This document shows, one piece after another, positions 1-5,281 of a stretch of DNA of 6,316 nucleotides (its first letter is position 1; each line of letters starts with the position of its first letter). Position numbers and translations under genes: made by a program. The notes below the pieces were generated by a model. The model was not told the DNA's origin. It searched no databases and saw nothing but the letters and a program-made list of their open reading frames with translations. This DNA is from Planctomicrobium sp. Lineage in GTDB: Bacteria > Planctomycetota > Planctomycetia > Planctomycetales > Planctomycetaceae. The DNA is taken from assembly GCA_018659505.1 (NCBI GenBank), contig JABJMI010000305.1, positions 1-6,316 of the forward strand, in the 5' to 3' direction.

Positions 1-102
1 ATTCAGAAGTACTCTGCTCATGGACCCGCTCCAGCGAAGCCGGGAGCAACAGTAGAGTCACACGCCGCTGCGGAAGTTGAAGCTGTTGATCCATCGACAT
101 AA
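1..102 (+). CDS. 3' end of an unidentified gene (last 33 residues)
   Basis: Reading from base 1, the frame stays open for 33 codons and ends at TAA (100-102). The visible tail is rich in Ala, Pro, Glu and Val (for example GPAPAKPGATVES and HAAAEVEAVDPST). It looks like a low-complexity, probably disordered and acidic C-terminal extension. A perfect hairpin followed by a T-run lies 30 bp after the stop, as expected for the end of a plus-strand transcript. There is no conserved domain in what is visible, so the family cannot be named. The gene converges with ispD on the other strand. Confidence 0.6.
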   Translation: MQKYSAHGPAPAKPGATVESHAAAEVEAVDPST

Positions 103-132
103 TACAAATCTAAGAAACGTGCAAAGCGTTAT

Positions 133-164
133 GCCGGACACTTAAAGTGTCCGGCTAATTTTTT
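133..164 (+). terminator. Rho-independent terminator of the left-edge gene
   Basis: GCCGGACACT (133-142) pairs perfectly with AGTGTCCGGC (146-155) across a TAA loop, giving a 10-bp G+C-rich stem. TAATTTTTT follows directly (156-164), so the signal is oriented for the plus-strand gene that ends at 102. Read on the minus strand, the hairpin starts at the last base of the ispD stop codon. There the T-rich side lies before the stem and no T-run follows, so any effect on ispD transcripts would be weaker, perhaps only 3'-end protection. Confidence 0.88.
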
Positions 165-844
165 GTCAATAGATCGAGCAACGCTTCAGCGATTCGCAAA
201 TCGTCTTGCGTCGTAATCTTCATGTTCATTGCTGAACATTCTACGACTGAAACAGCACTTCCTAAGCGTTCGACGAGTTGTGCTTCATCGGTGGCAATAA
301 AACCGTCTCGCTTGGCATAAGCTTCGATCAATAACTCTTTCCGAAAGACCTGCGGTGTCTGAGCCTCCCAGAGTCCTTCACGAGGAACGGTCTCGGTTAT
401 TGAATCATTAACGACACGTTTAATTGTTCCTCGAATCGGTGACGCCGGGATCGCTGCGCCAGTTTGTTCGGCAGCCTTGAAGACCTTGTCGACCCAGTCT
501 TTAGTAATGAGAGGTCTCGCTGCATCATGGACAGCGACAAAATCGATCTCTGGCTTGATAACCATAAGTGCATTCTGCACCGAGTCCGCCCGCTCCGCTC
601 CACCTGCGACAACCTGCACATCGAAAGACGTTAATTCAGTTCGAAACGTTTCCTTGAACCATTCCAAGTCATCCGGCGAAACCACAATGATGACCTGCTC
701 AACGTCTGGGTGAGCAGCAAATGGCTCAATTGACCTGAGCCAGACAGCTTTGCCTTTCAGGTCCACAAAAGGCTTCTTCCGCAGCGAATCCCCAAACCGA
801 GAACTCCGCCCCGCTGCTGCAAGGATGACTGCAAACTTTGCCAT
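155..844 (-). CDS. ispD: 2-C-methyl-D-erythritol 4-phosphate cytidylyltransferase (IspD)
   Basis: IspD joins CTP to 2-C-methyl-D-erythritol 4-phosphate, giving CDP-methylerythritol and pyrophosphate. This is the third step of the cytoplasmic MEP isoprenoid pathway. The 229-residue length is typical of the family. The nucleotide-binding loop LAAAGRSSRFG (8-18) is present, and R16 and K23 align without gaps to the catalytic R20 and K27 of the E. coli enzyme. Other family blocks are GGAERADSV (81-89), VHDAARP (105-111), ATDEAQL (184-190) and NMKIT (207-211, with the substrate-binding lysine K209). One change stands out: the usual Asp-Thr of the 'DT(L/M)K' block reads Gly139-Thr140 (IRGTIKR). The ATG start at 842-844 sits directly before the family's first strand and has no clear Shine-Dalgarno. 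The nearest upstream gene on this strand ends 84 bp away. The stop codon touches the terminator hairpin of the convergent gene. Confidence 0.95.
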   Translation of the reverse strand: MAKFAVILAAAGRSSRFGDSLRKKPFVDLKGKAVWLRSIEPFAAHPDVEQVIIVVSPDDLEWFKETFRTELTSFDVQVVAGGAERADSVQNALMVIKPEIDFVAVHDAARPLITKDWVDKVFKAAEQTGAAIPASPIRGTIKRVVNDSITETVPREGLWEAQTPQVFRKELLIEAYAKRDGFIATDEAQLVERLGSAVSVVECSAMNMKITTQDDLRIAEALLDLLTKN

Positions 845-911
845 TGAATCAATACCGTTTTCTATCGAAACCTATTGTGAACTTTTACGAAGCATTTGCT
901 AGCGCTCTAAA

Positions 912-917
912 ATTATA
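912..917 (-). promoter_or_regulatory. Possible -10 element upstream of ispD
   Basis: In the 84-bp gap between the membrane-protein gene and ispD, the minus strand carries a perfect TATAAT, about 67 bp before the ispD start. No good -35 hexamer lies 16-18 bp upstream of it, where the sequence falls at the end of the preceding gene, and there is no extended TGn. The call rests on one hexamer in an A+T-rich stretch. ispD could equally be read through from the gene before it. Confidence 0.25.
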
Positions 918-928
918 ATACTCGATCT

Positions 929-1432
929 CTAAAAGTAGCTTCGCATTTGACTGATTTGAATTGCAAATACAAGAACTGCGAGAGCTAGCATCACAATTGG
1001 CAGCAGGGTGTATTTCCATTGTATTTCAGGCGTGTTTTTAATCGAGCGTTGATAAGATTCATCAAAAACAAACCCGCCCTTCTCGCAGAATAGTATGTAC
1101 AGTACATAGCCAAAAATCAGAGTCCAAACATTCATTACAGTCATTCCGTATAAGGCAATAGTGGCAGCGGCTGTTCGAGACCAAGACGCGATCTTCACTA
1201 AACCTGTCCCCACGAAAAGCGAAATAATTCCTCCTATCAAACAAGTCGCCATGTACTCCACAAATTTCAAATTGATCGCAGCATTTGCTATCAGTATTAT
1301 GCCAAAGCCATAATAAATCAGAGACAATGATCGTATCCCCGATTCATGGTTAATGTACTCGATTCGATATTTTTCAGACCTTGCTTGCCTCTTTTCTTCA
1401 TTCTGCTTTCGTTCTTCTATTAAATCAATCAC
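929..1432 (-). CDS. Four-helix membrane protein of unknown function, planctomycete-type
   Basis: The product has a charged, Lys/Glu/Arg-rich N-terminal stretch (ERKQNEEKRQARSEK), then four hydrophobic segments. Counted from the TTG start at 1474, these lie at about residues 48-68, 73-94, 101-129 and 155-173. It should be an inner-membrane protein. The pattern of a 'NHESGIRSLSLIYY' entry to helix 1, a 'SWSRTAA' block before helix 3, and 'FDESYQRSIKNTPEI' before helix 4 resembles a family I recall from planctomycetes, often carrying a zinc ribbon or other small domain at the N-terminus. None is seen here. Start choice: the longest frame begins with TTG at 1472-1474, directly after an in-frame stop and without a ribosome site. 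GTG at 1430-1432 has AAAAGGA six bases upstream and is preferred, giving 167 residues (181 from TTG). There is no in-frame ATG before the second helix. The function is unknown. The gene lies upstream of ispD on the same strand and diverges from the antitoxin gene. Confidence 0.75.
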   Translation of the reverse strand: MIDLIEERKQNEEKRQARSEKYRIEYINHESGIRSLSLIYYGFGIILIANAAINLKFVEYMATCLIGGIISLFVGTGLVKIASWSRTAAATIALYGMTVMNVWTLIFGYVLYILFCEKGGFVFDESYQRSIKNTPEIQWKYTLLPIVMLALAVLVFAIQISQMRSYF

Positions 1433-1488
1433 GGACGTTCCTTTTGATGCCTTGAAGAACTTTGGTGACTTCAACTAGAGGATACATT

Positions 1489-1516
1489 TTGACCAGCTGG
1501 ATTCTGACTTTATTAT
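1489..1516 (+). promoter_or_regulatory. Sigma70-like promoter for the antitoxin/DUF6868 pair
   Basis: TTGACC (1489-1494, 5 of 6 to consensus) is followed after 16 bp by TATTAT (1511-1516, 5 of 6). Transcription would begin near 1523, just ahead of the ribbon-helix-helix gene. A small split palindrome, ATTG-G-CAAT (1520-1528), lies on the expected start site. ParD-like antitoxins usually repress their own promoters, so this is where an operator would be expected, but a 4+1+4 palindrome is too short to claim as one. The same A+T-rich stretch could also serve the divergent membrane-protein gene (CATAAT on the minus strand at 1512-1517, without a good -35). Confidence 0.5.
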
Positions 1517-1534
1517 GATATTGGCAATTCACGA

Positions 1535-1765
1535 ATGCGAGTAACACCAATGCATAACTTTTCAATCGAGCAACAAGAACTGATAAGATTCCTTCAAGAA
1601 TCAGGAGATTATCAATCCGAATCTGAGGTGATTGATGAAGCACTTGAATTGCTACGGCAGAGAGAAGAGTTAAGACGGCAGCTTGACGTTGCAACTAACG
1701 AATTGGACTTGGGGCAAGGAGTCCTCTCAGAAGGCACTATTCAGCAATTGCAAGCTGAACAATGA
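1535..1765 (+). CDS. Ribbon-helix-helix (ParD-like) antitoxin or regulator, no toxin partner seen
   Basis: This 76-residue protein carries the ParD/CopG-type pattern: an N-terminal strand region, helix 1 (about 11-22), the turn SGDYQSESEV (23-32), helix 2 (IDEALELL, 33-40), then a Gln/Glu/Arg-rich tail likely to be helical (41-76). Members bind DNA as dimers through the N-terminal strands. Their tails usually wrap a ParE/RelE toxin. Two starts are possible: ATG at 1535, and ATG at 1550 (71 residues), which better matches the short N-terminus usual before the strand. Neither has a Shine-Dalgarno. In ParDE operons the toxin gene follows within a few bases. Here the stop overlaps an ATG (ATGA, 1762-1765), but that frame leads into a membrane protein and not a ParE fold. 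It may be an orphan antitoxin or a stand-alone regulator. The family call is secure; the role is open. Confidence 0.8.
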   Translation: MRVTPMHNFSIEQQELIRFLQESGDYQSESEVIDEALELLRQREELRRQLDVATNELDLGQGVLSEGTIQQLQAEQ

Positions 1766-1836
1766 AAACAAAATTCCAAACCGAATTTCTGATCCCCCAG
1801 CGACTCATTATCGTTCACAGTATGTGTAAACAATTT

Positions 1837-1844
1837 AAGGAGAG
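1837..1844 (+). promoter_or_regulatory. Shine-Dalgarno that fixes the start of the DUF6868-like gene
   Basis: AAGGAGAG lies with its GGAG core six bases before ATG at 1849-1851. It is the clearest ribosome-binding site in the window. It argues for an internal start and against the in-frame ATG at 1762, which overlaps the antitoxin stop. Confidence 0.7.
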
Positions 1845-1848
1845 AGAA

Positions 1849-2121
1849 ATGGGCTCAAACAGAGATTTTTTTGAGACGCTACAGAAGGTTCTGTTGCGAT
1901 GTTGGATCGCTGGCTTTGCAATCTTGCTAGTTTGGTTTGTCGCTATCCTCGGGCTCAGCGACACAATCCTGCAGATTCATAGCTCAATGTTTGGAATCAC
2001 CAAACATGAATTCGACTTGATCATGTATTGCGGAATGGGGCTCTGGAAGCTGATACTAATTGTTTGCTTCTTCTTGCCCTGGTTATCGATCAAGATGGTC
2101 AACAGGTCAGTAGAGGGTTAA
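1849..2121 (+). CDS. Small two-helix membrane protein, DUF6868-like
   Basis: Started at the ATG behind the strong Shine-Dalgarno, the product has 90 residues. There are two hydrophobic segments (about 16-36 and 60-82) separated by a loop with LQIHSSMFGITKHEFD (41-56). The layout is a first helix ending in a 'VWF..' stretch, a short loop reading 'H..(M/W)F.(I/L)....FD', and then 'YCGMGLWK' leading to a second helix ending in 'PWLSIKMV'. It matches my memory of DUF6868, a family of small inner-membrane proteins of unknown function found in planctomycetes and some proteobacteria. A longer form of 119 residues from ATG 1762 would add a 29-residue hydrophilic leader with no family likeness. The gene lies 83 bp after the antitoxin stop on the same strand and probably shares its transcript. 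Its TAA overlaps the stop of the convergent gene. Confidence 0.75.
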   Translation: MGSNRDFFETLQKVLLRCWIAGFAILLVWFVAILGLSDTILQIHSSMFGITKHEFDLIMYCGMGLWKLILIVCFFLPWLSIKMVNRSVEG

Positions 2122-3155
2122 TACCGCAGCCCAGCGCGAATCAATCCAGACTCATCCAAATCCATTTCGGGACCGGTTGAGTATTCAATACTGCGGTTGA
2201 AGACGTAACCGGCTTCTGCGAACCAGGTGTATTGATCGGTGAGGATTTGTTCGATTCCGAGAAGTAGTCGCAGGTCGCTGTAGGTGAAATTGTCGTCGAG
2301 ACCAGAAGCACGTTCGATTGCCCAGGTTCCTCCGCCGAACTCGCCAGCGAGGTAGAGCGATTTCTTATGTGATTGATCTTCAGAGTAGGTGTATGAGATT
2401 TTTGGCTTCGGGAACATGATATCGAATTTGAGTGCGGGCATACTCTCGGGCGTCCAAACTAATCCAGCTGCCGGTAAGGCAGCGATATCATCGCGATCAA
2501 GGTAGATAAACCCGAACGAGAACCGCAGGTTCTCGGAGCGCTTGTAGTTGAAGAGGGCGCGACCAGTGATTCGGAAGGCATCCGATGACATATTGTCGAA
2601 GTCGGAATAGATCCCGGGAGCGACGCCTCCGTAGAAGCTCCATTGCTGATTGATCGGCAAGAAGAGCGAGAAGTCGAGTGCAGTGTCGTACAGTCGACTG
2701 GGAACATCAGTGAAGGTCGGACCATCTACAAAGTTAAAGCGAAAACGTGGAGTCACTGACAGTAGTGGAAATGACTCCAATGAGAACTGAGTACGCAAAT
2801 CGACGCTGGTCAATCCCATTCCGCCATCAGTACCCGGCAGAACTGTGGTGGTGATGCCATGTTTCGACCAGTTAAGGCCATTCGGCATCAGCGTGTCGTA
2901 ACCCTCTGCCTCGTCTTTTTGAATTTGTGATTGGTAAGTCGGCGGATAAACTGGGTGCGGAGGAACATTCCCATGTAAGTTTTCTTGGTATTGAAGGAAC
3001 TCAAGCTCTCCCGAATCAGTGAGTTGTTCTTCAACACTCACCCATTCAGTGTTCGAATTGGGGAGCACTCCCTGCGCCCACGCTGGCAGCGGAAAGAGTG
3101 ACAGGCAAAGCAGAGCGACAGTTTTCTTACGTGGCAACTTCATGTTCATTCGCAT
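2118..3155 (-). CDS. Outer-membrane beta-barrel protein, DUF6268-like
   Basis: From ATG 3153-3155 the product has 345 residues. It begins with a signal peptide: basic MKLPRKK (5-11), a hydrophobic core (about 12-24) and an AWA cleavage site ending at residue 27. There is no lipobox. The mature part alternates polar and aromatic residues in many short strands separated by turns, and the chain ends in a tyrosine (LIRAGLRY), as is common for outer-membrane barrels. Blocks such as 'GVAPGIYSDF', 'FGFIYLDRDDIAALPAAG', 'FDIMFPKPKISY', 'GEFGGGTWAIER' and 'EAGYVFNRSIEY' agree with the DUF6268 family as I remember it, which is frequent in planctomycetes. The function is unknown. The frame extends upstream to a TTG at 3194, but that would bury the signal peptide behind extra residues. 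ATGs at 3149 and 3143 are further options. No Shine-Dalgarno is seen. It converges with the DUF6868-like gene, with stops overlapping. Confidence 0.82.
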   Translation of the reverse strand: MRMNMKLPRKKTVALLCLSLFPLPAWAQGVLPNSNTEWVSVEEQLTDSGELEFLQYQENLHGNVPPHPVYPPTYQSQIQKDEAEGYDTLMPNGLNWSKHGITTTVLPGTDGGMGLTSVDLRTQFSLESFPLLSVTPRFRFNFVDGPTFTDVPSRLYDTALDFSLFLPINQQWSFYGGVAPGIYSDFDNMSSDAFRITGRALFNYKRSENLRFSFGFIYLDRDDIAALPAAGLVWTPESMPALKFDIMFPKPKISYTYSEDQSHKKSLYLAGEFGGGTWAIERASGLDDNFTYSDLRLLLGIEQILTDQYTWFAEAGYVFNRSIEYSTGPEMDLDESGLIRAGLRY

Positions 3156-3327
3156 AGAAAAACAGATTAGCAATGAGCGCACTTCGCCCTTCAATCTTCA
3201 GGTAGCTCACTGAGTAGTCTCCGTCAACACGAATGAGAATTGACGGTGGTGAAACCCGTTACGACTGGCGAGAATTGCTGATTGAACATTGTCTTCGAGA
3301 TTTGGGCAGGAGATCTAACCGGAGTTC
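3156..3327. other. Non-coding stretch upstream of the barrel gene, with one small hairpin
   Basis: No credible reading frame is seen here. The only structure I find is CCGTCAA (3221-3227) pairing with TTGACGG (3240-3246), a perfect 7-bp stem with a 12-base loop, about 66 bp upstream of the minus-strand barrel gene. The minus strand offers TTGACG within this repeat as a -35 lookalike, but no -10 at a proper distance. I therefore do not call a promoter. It could be an operator or chance. Confidence 0.3.
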
Positions 3328-3333
3328 AAAAAA

Positions 3334-3366
3334 ACGCAAAGGCGCCAAGCCGCAAAGAAGTGAAAG
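3334..3366 (+). repeat. Left CGCAAAG octamer array
   Basis: There are three consecutive 8-base units, ACGCAAAG, GCGCCAAG and CCGCAAAG (3334-3357), followed by a degraded nine-base unit AAGTGAAAG (3358-3366). A run of seven A's lies just before it. It forms the left outer arm of the inverted repeat. Confidence 0.75.
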
Positions 3367-3539
3367 GGGCTGGGAAACTGTAAGAGTTCACGATATTGAA
3401 AATATTGTCTAACCACGAAGCACACGAATGACACGAAAATGATTGCGATTCATCTCACAAACTGAATTTCCGTTCCGTTTCATTTCTTTCGTGGTTAAAA
3501 GACTGTCGAGCTTCTTTAGACCATGGGTGGTTAAAGAAA

Positions 3540-3571
3540 CTTTGCATCTTTGCGCCCTTGCGTCTTTGCGT
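3540..3571 (-). repeat. Right CGCAAAG octamer array, inverted
   Basis: Four perfect-register 8-base units read on the minus strand as ACGCAAAG, ACGCAAGG, GCGCAAAG and ATGCAAAG. It is the right outer arm and the better-preserved copy of the octamer array. It ends about 80 bp before the hemG start. Confidence 0.8.
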
Positions 3572-3652
3572 TTAGTTGGTGCAGAAAGTAGTTTGCTTTG
3601 AAACTTACTTTTCCAACAATGAAACCCATAAGGACAATCGGAATTTACTATC

Positions 3653-5086
3653 ATGTCAGTTGATCCTTCCAGGCGAATCGTTGTTATCGGGGGAGGAATT
3701 ACCGGACTGGCAGCGGCGCATCGCTTGGTGGAAAAGTCGCAAACTGCGAACCAATCGGTGGAGATTGTTCTACTGGAGGCTTCGGGGCGTGTTGGCGGTG
3801 TCTTTGGAACTGAACAGATTGGCGATTACACCATCGAGACCGGTGCTGATTCTTTCATTACGAACAAGCCCGGGGGAATCGAATTAGCGAAACGTCTCGG
3901 TATGGAAGACCGGCTCATCTCGCCTAATAAGGAATTCCAGCGGTCTTTGATTCTTCACCGTGGGGAAACGGTGGTGACGCCGGTTGGGTTCAACTTGCTG
4001 GCACCAAGTCAGGTTTGGCCGATGTTGAAGACTCCGCTGCTTTCTCCACTGGGCAAGGCGAGAATGGCTGCTGAGTATTTTGTTCCACGCAAGCAAAACG
4101 AAGAGGACGAAAGCCTCGCCTCTTTTGTTCGCAGACGATTCGGGCAGGAGATGCTCGACCGTATCGTGCAGCCAATGGTCGGTGGCATTTATACATCCGA
4201 TCCGGAATCTCTCAGCCTGAAAGCAACCCTTCCACGTTTTGTCGAGATGGAACGAAAGTATGGAAGTCTGATCAAAGGGCTGCGTAAGAAGTCAAAGAAA
4301 GAGAAACAGTCGAAGCAAGCGAGCGGAGCAAGATACGGACTCTTCGCGACTCCTGAAGCAGGAATGAGCGATCTGTTGAACACTTTGCTGGCTGCGATTC
4401 AAGATCGGGTACAAGTCCGTTTGAATACGAAAGTCACTTCGCTTTCAAATAACGAGAATGGGTACTCACTCGACTTTGAGGGGGGAGAGACCATTGAAGC
4501 CTCGGCTGTGGTCCTCGCATTGCCGACTTATCGCAGTGCGGAGTTGCTTAGTTCGATCTCTCAAGAACTAAGCGACACATTGAAACAGATTGAATACGCC
4601 AGTAGTGCGATTTTGGTGAGTGGTCATAGCCTTGCAAACATTGAACATCCGTTGAATGCCTTCGGGCTGGTGATTCCGCACATTGAGAACCGGAAGATTC
4701 TGGCAGTTTCGTTTCTCAGTCGCAAATTCCCGCAGCGAGCCCCGGAAGGGAAAGCGATTTTGCGAACTTTCATTGGAGGAGCGATGCAACCTGAAGAGAT
4801 TGAGAAATCGGATGAGCAAGTCATTGAAACGGCACTCTCGGAGTTGAAAGCCATCCTTGGAGTGAGTGGCACGCCCGAGTTCACTCGATTAGTACGTTAC
4901 AACCGAGCGATGCCGCAATTCTCAGTTGGCCATTTGGAACGATTGGCAACCATTCGAGAACTGGCGAGTCAATTCCCAAAGATTGGACTCGCTGGAAACG
5001 GCTACGAAGGAGTTGGCATTCCTGATTGCATCACCAGTGGTGAAGTGGCAGCCAATTCGGTCTGGGGTTCTGTGCAGATTGGGTAA
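3653..5086 (+). CDS. hemG: Protoporphyrinogen oxidase, oxygen-dependent FAD type (HemY/HemG family)
   Basis: The enzyme family uses FAD and O2 to oxidise protoporphyrinogen IX to protoporphyrin IX, the step before iron insertion in heme synthesis. Some bacterial members act on coproporphyrinogen III instead, and the sequence alone does not settle which applies here. The 477-residue length is typical. The N-terminal FAD-binding Rossmann motif reads IVVIGGGITGLAAAHRL (9-25), with E42 in LEASGRVGG (41-49) placed to bind the ribose. TGADSFITNKPG (63-74) fits the family's substrate-domain entry. FGQEMLDRIVQPMVGGIY and the LPRFVEMERKYGSL region are also family-like. The C-terminal FAD block is GLAGNGYEGVGIPDC (445-459) followed by ITSGEVAA. 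No signal peptide is seen, so it is a soluble or peripheral membrane protein. The start is the ATG just before the Rossmann strand. An AAGGA at 3630-3634 is too distant to serve as its ribosome site. The gene appears to stand alone between the repeat and the nuoH spacer. The older name hemY is also used. Confidence 0.94.
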   Translation: MSVDPSRRIVVIGGGITGLAAAHRLVEKSQTANQSVEIVLLEASGRVGGVFGTEQIGDYTIETGADSFITNKPGGIELAKRLGMEDRLISPNKEFQRSLILHRGETVVTPVGFNLLAPSQVWPMLKTPLLSPLGKARMAAEYFVPRKQNEEDESLASFVRRRFGQEMLDRIVQPMVGGIYTSDPESLSLKATLPRFVEMERKYGSLIKGLRKKSKKEKQSKQASGARYGLFATPEAGMSDLLNTLLAAIQDRVQVRLNTKVTSLSNNENGYSLDFEGGETIEASAVVLALPTYRSAELLSSISQELSDTLKQIEYASSAILVSGHSLANIEHPLNAFGLVIPHIENRKILAVSFLSRKFPQRAPEGKAILRTFIGGAMQPEEIEKSDEQVIETALSELKAILGVSGTPEFTRLVRYNRAMPQFSVGHLERLATIRELASQFPKIGLAGNGYEGVGIPDCITSGEVAANSVWGSVQIG

Positions 5087-5156
5087 ATAATTCTCGATTC
5101 AAAGCGAGTTCGGTGGGAAACTCCCTTCTCAACCCCGGAAACGAATGTTAGTTCGC

Positions 5157-5185
5157 TTGAAGTCGCTTCGGTCATCTGTCATAAC
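5157..5185 (+). promoter_or_regulatory. Weak promoter candidate upstream of nuoH
   Basis: TTGAAG (5157-5162, 4 of 6 to TTGACA) and CATAAC (5180-5185, 4 of 6 to TATAAT) lie 17 bp apart, within the 195-bp hemG-nuoH spacer. The match is modest. If real, transcription would begin near 5192, and the left half of the nearby TGTCATAAC inverted repeat would overlap the -10, as an operator might. Confidence 0.22.
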
Positions 5186-5268
5186 TCTGTTCTTACCTTA
5201 GGTATGGACTCAAATATTCCATGCGCACAACGGCGAGAGAACGCCAGTGATAGCCGCATGTTATGACA
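5177..5268 (+). promoter_or_regulatory. Nested inverted repeats before nuoH: possible structured leader
   Basis: TGTCATAAC (5177-5185) is the exact reverse complement of GTTATGACA (5260-5268). Inside it, CATGCG (5220-5225) pairs with CGCATG (5255-5260). Inside that, GGCG (5232-5235) pairs with CGCC (5242-5245). A separate TACC/GGTA hairpin (5194-5197 with 5201-5204, loop TTA) lies between the first and second left arms. As RNA this would give a closing stem enclosing two hairpin arms, a three-way-junction shape, ending 13 bases before the nuoH ATG. It matches no riboswitch class I recognise. It could be a cis-regulatory RNA or two DNA operator half-sites. The remaining spacer (5087-5176) shows only 4-bp hairpins and no T-run, so no clear hemG terminator. 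Confidence 0.35.
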
Positions 5269-5281
5269 CAGGCCCCATTGA

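Larger units (their letters stand above)
3328..3573. repeat. Inverted duplication of a two-motif intergenic repeat unit
   Basis: The left unit (about 3328-3440) reads, on the plus strand, a CGCAAAG-type octamer array (3334-3366) and then TAACCACGAA with CACACGAA and ACACGAA motifs (3410-3437). The right unit (about 3478-3573) is the same order on the minus strand: octamers (3571-3540), then TAACCACGAA (3497-3488). The outer arms match at 23 of 27 bases (3332-3358 against the reverse complement of 3547-3573). The inner core matches 10 of 10. A second GTGGTTAAA lies at 3527-3535. The whole can fold as a nested hairpin of about 245 bp. It lies between genes and has no coding potential, since an 8-base period breaks any frame. 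Similar CGCAAAG and CCACGAA strings are, from memory, scattered between genes in many bacteria. It is probably a dispersed, possibly MITE-like repeat, but no target-site duplication is evident. Confidence 0.75.

Noticed and set aside
1425..1694. Minus-strand open frame of 89 codons across the divergent promoter region
   Set aside because: It overlaps the ribbon-helix-helix gene for most of its length, runs through the promoter, and has no domain pattern. It is an antisense shadow.
1762..1848. Remnant of a ParE/RelE toxin after the antitoxin
   Set aside because: All three plus-strand frames were read. None shows the toxin's strand-helix pattern, and two hit stops quickly. It is too short to support a pseudogene call.
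2459..2725. Minus-strand frame of 88 codons inside the barrel gene
   Set aside because: Ser/Arg-rich, off-frame reading of the DUF6268-like gene, with no independent support.
3334..3571. CRISPR-like array
   Set aside because: The units are contiguous 8-mers in two inverted blocks without unique spacers of regular length, and there is no cas gene.
3598..3651. hemG promoter built on TTGAAA at 3598
   Set aside because: No acceptable -10 lies 16-18 bp downstream. The TACTAT at 3646 abuts the start codon.
3409..3654. Minus-strand frame of 81 codons in the hemG upstream region
   Set aside because: It reads through the repeat arrays. The 8-base repeat period and the inverted structure explain the openness better than coding does.
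5111..5130. Terminator for hemG around GGGA-AAC-TCCC
   Set aside because: Only a 4-bp stem with no T-run after it.
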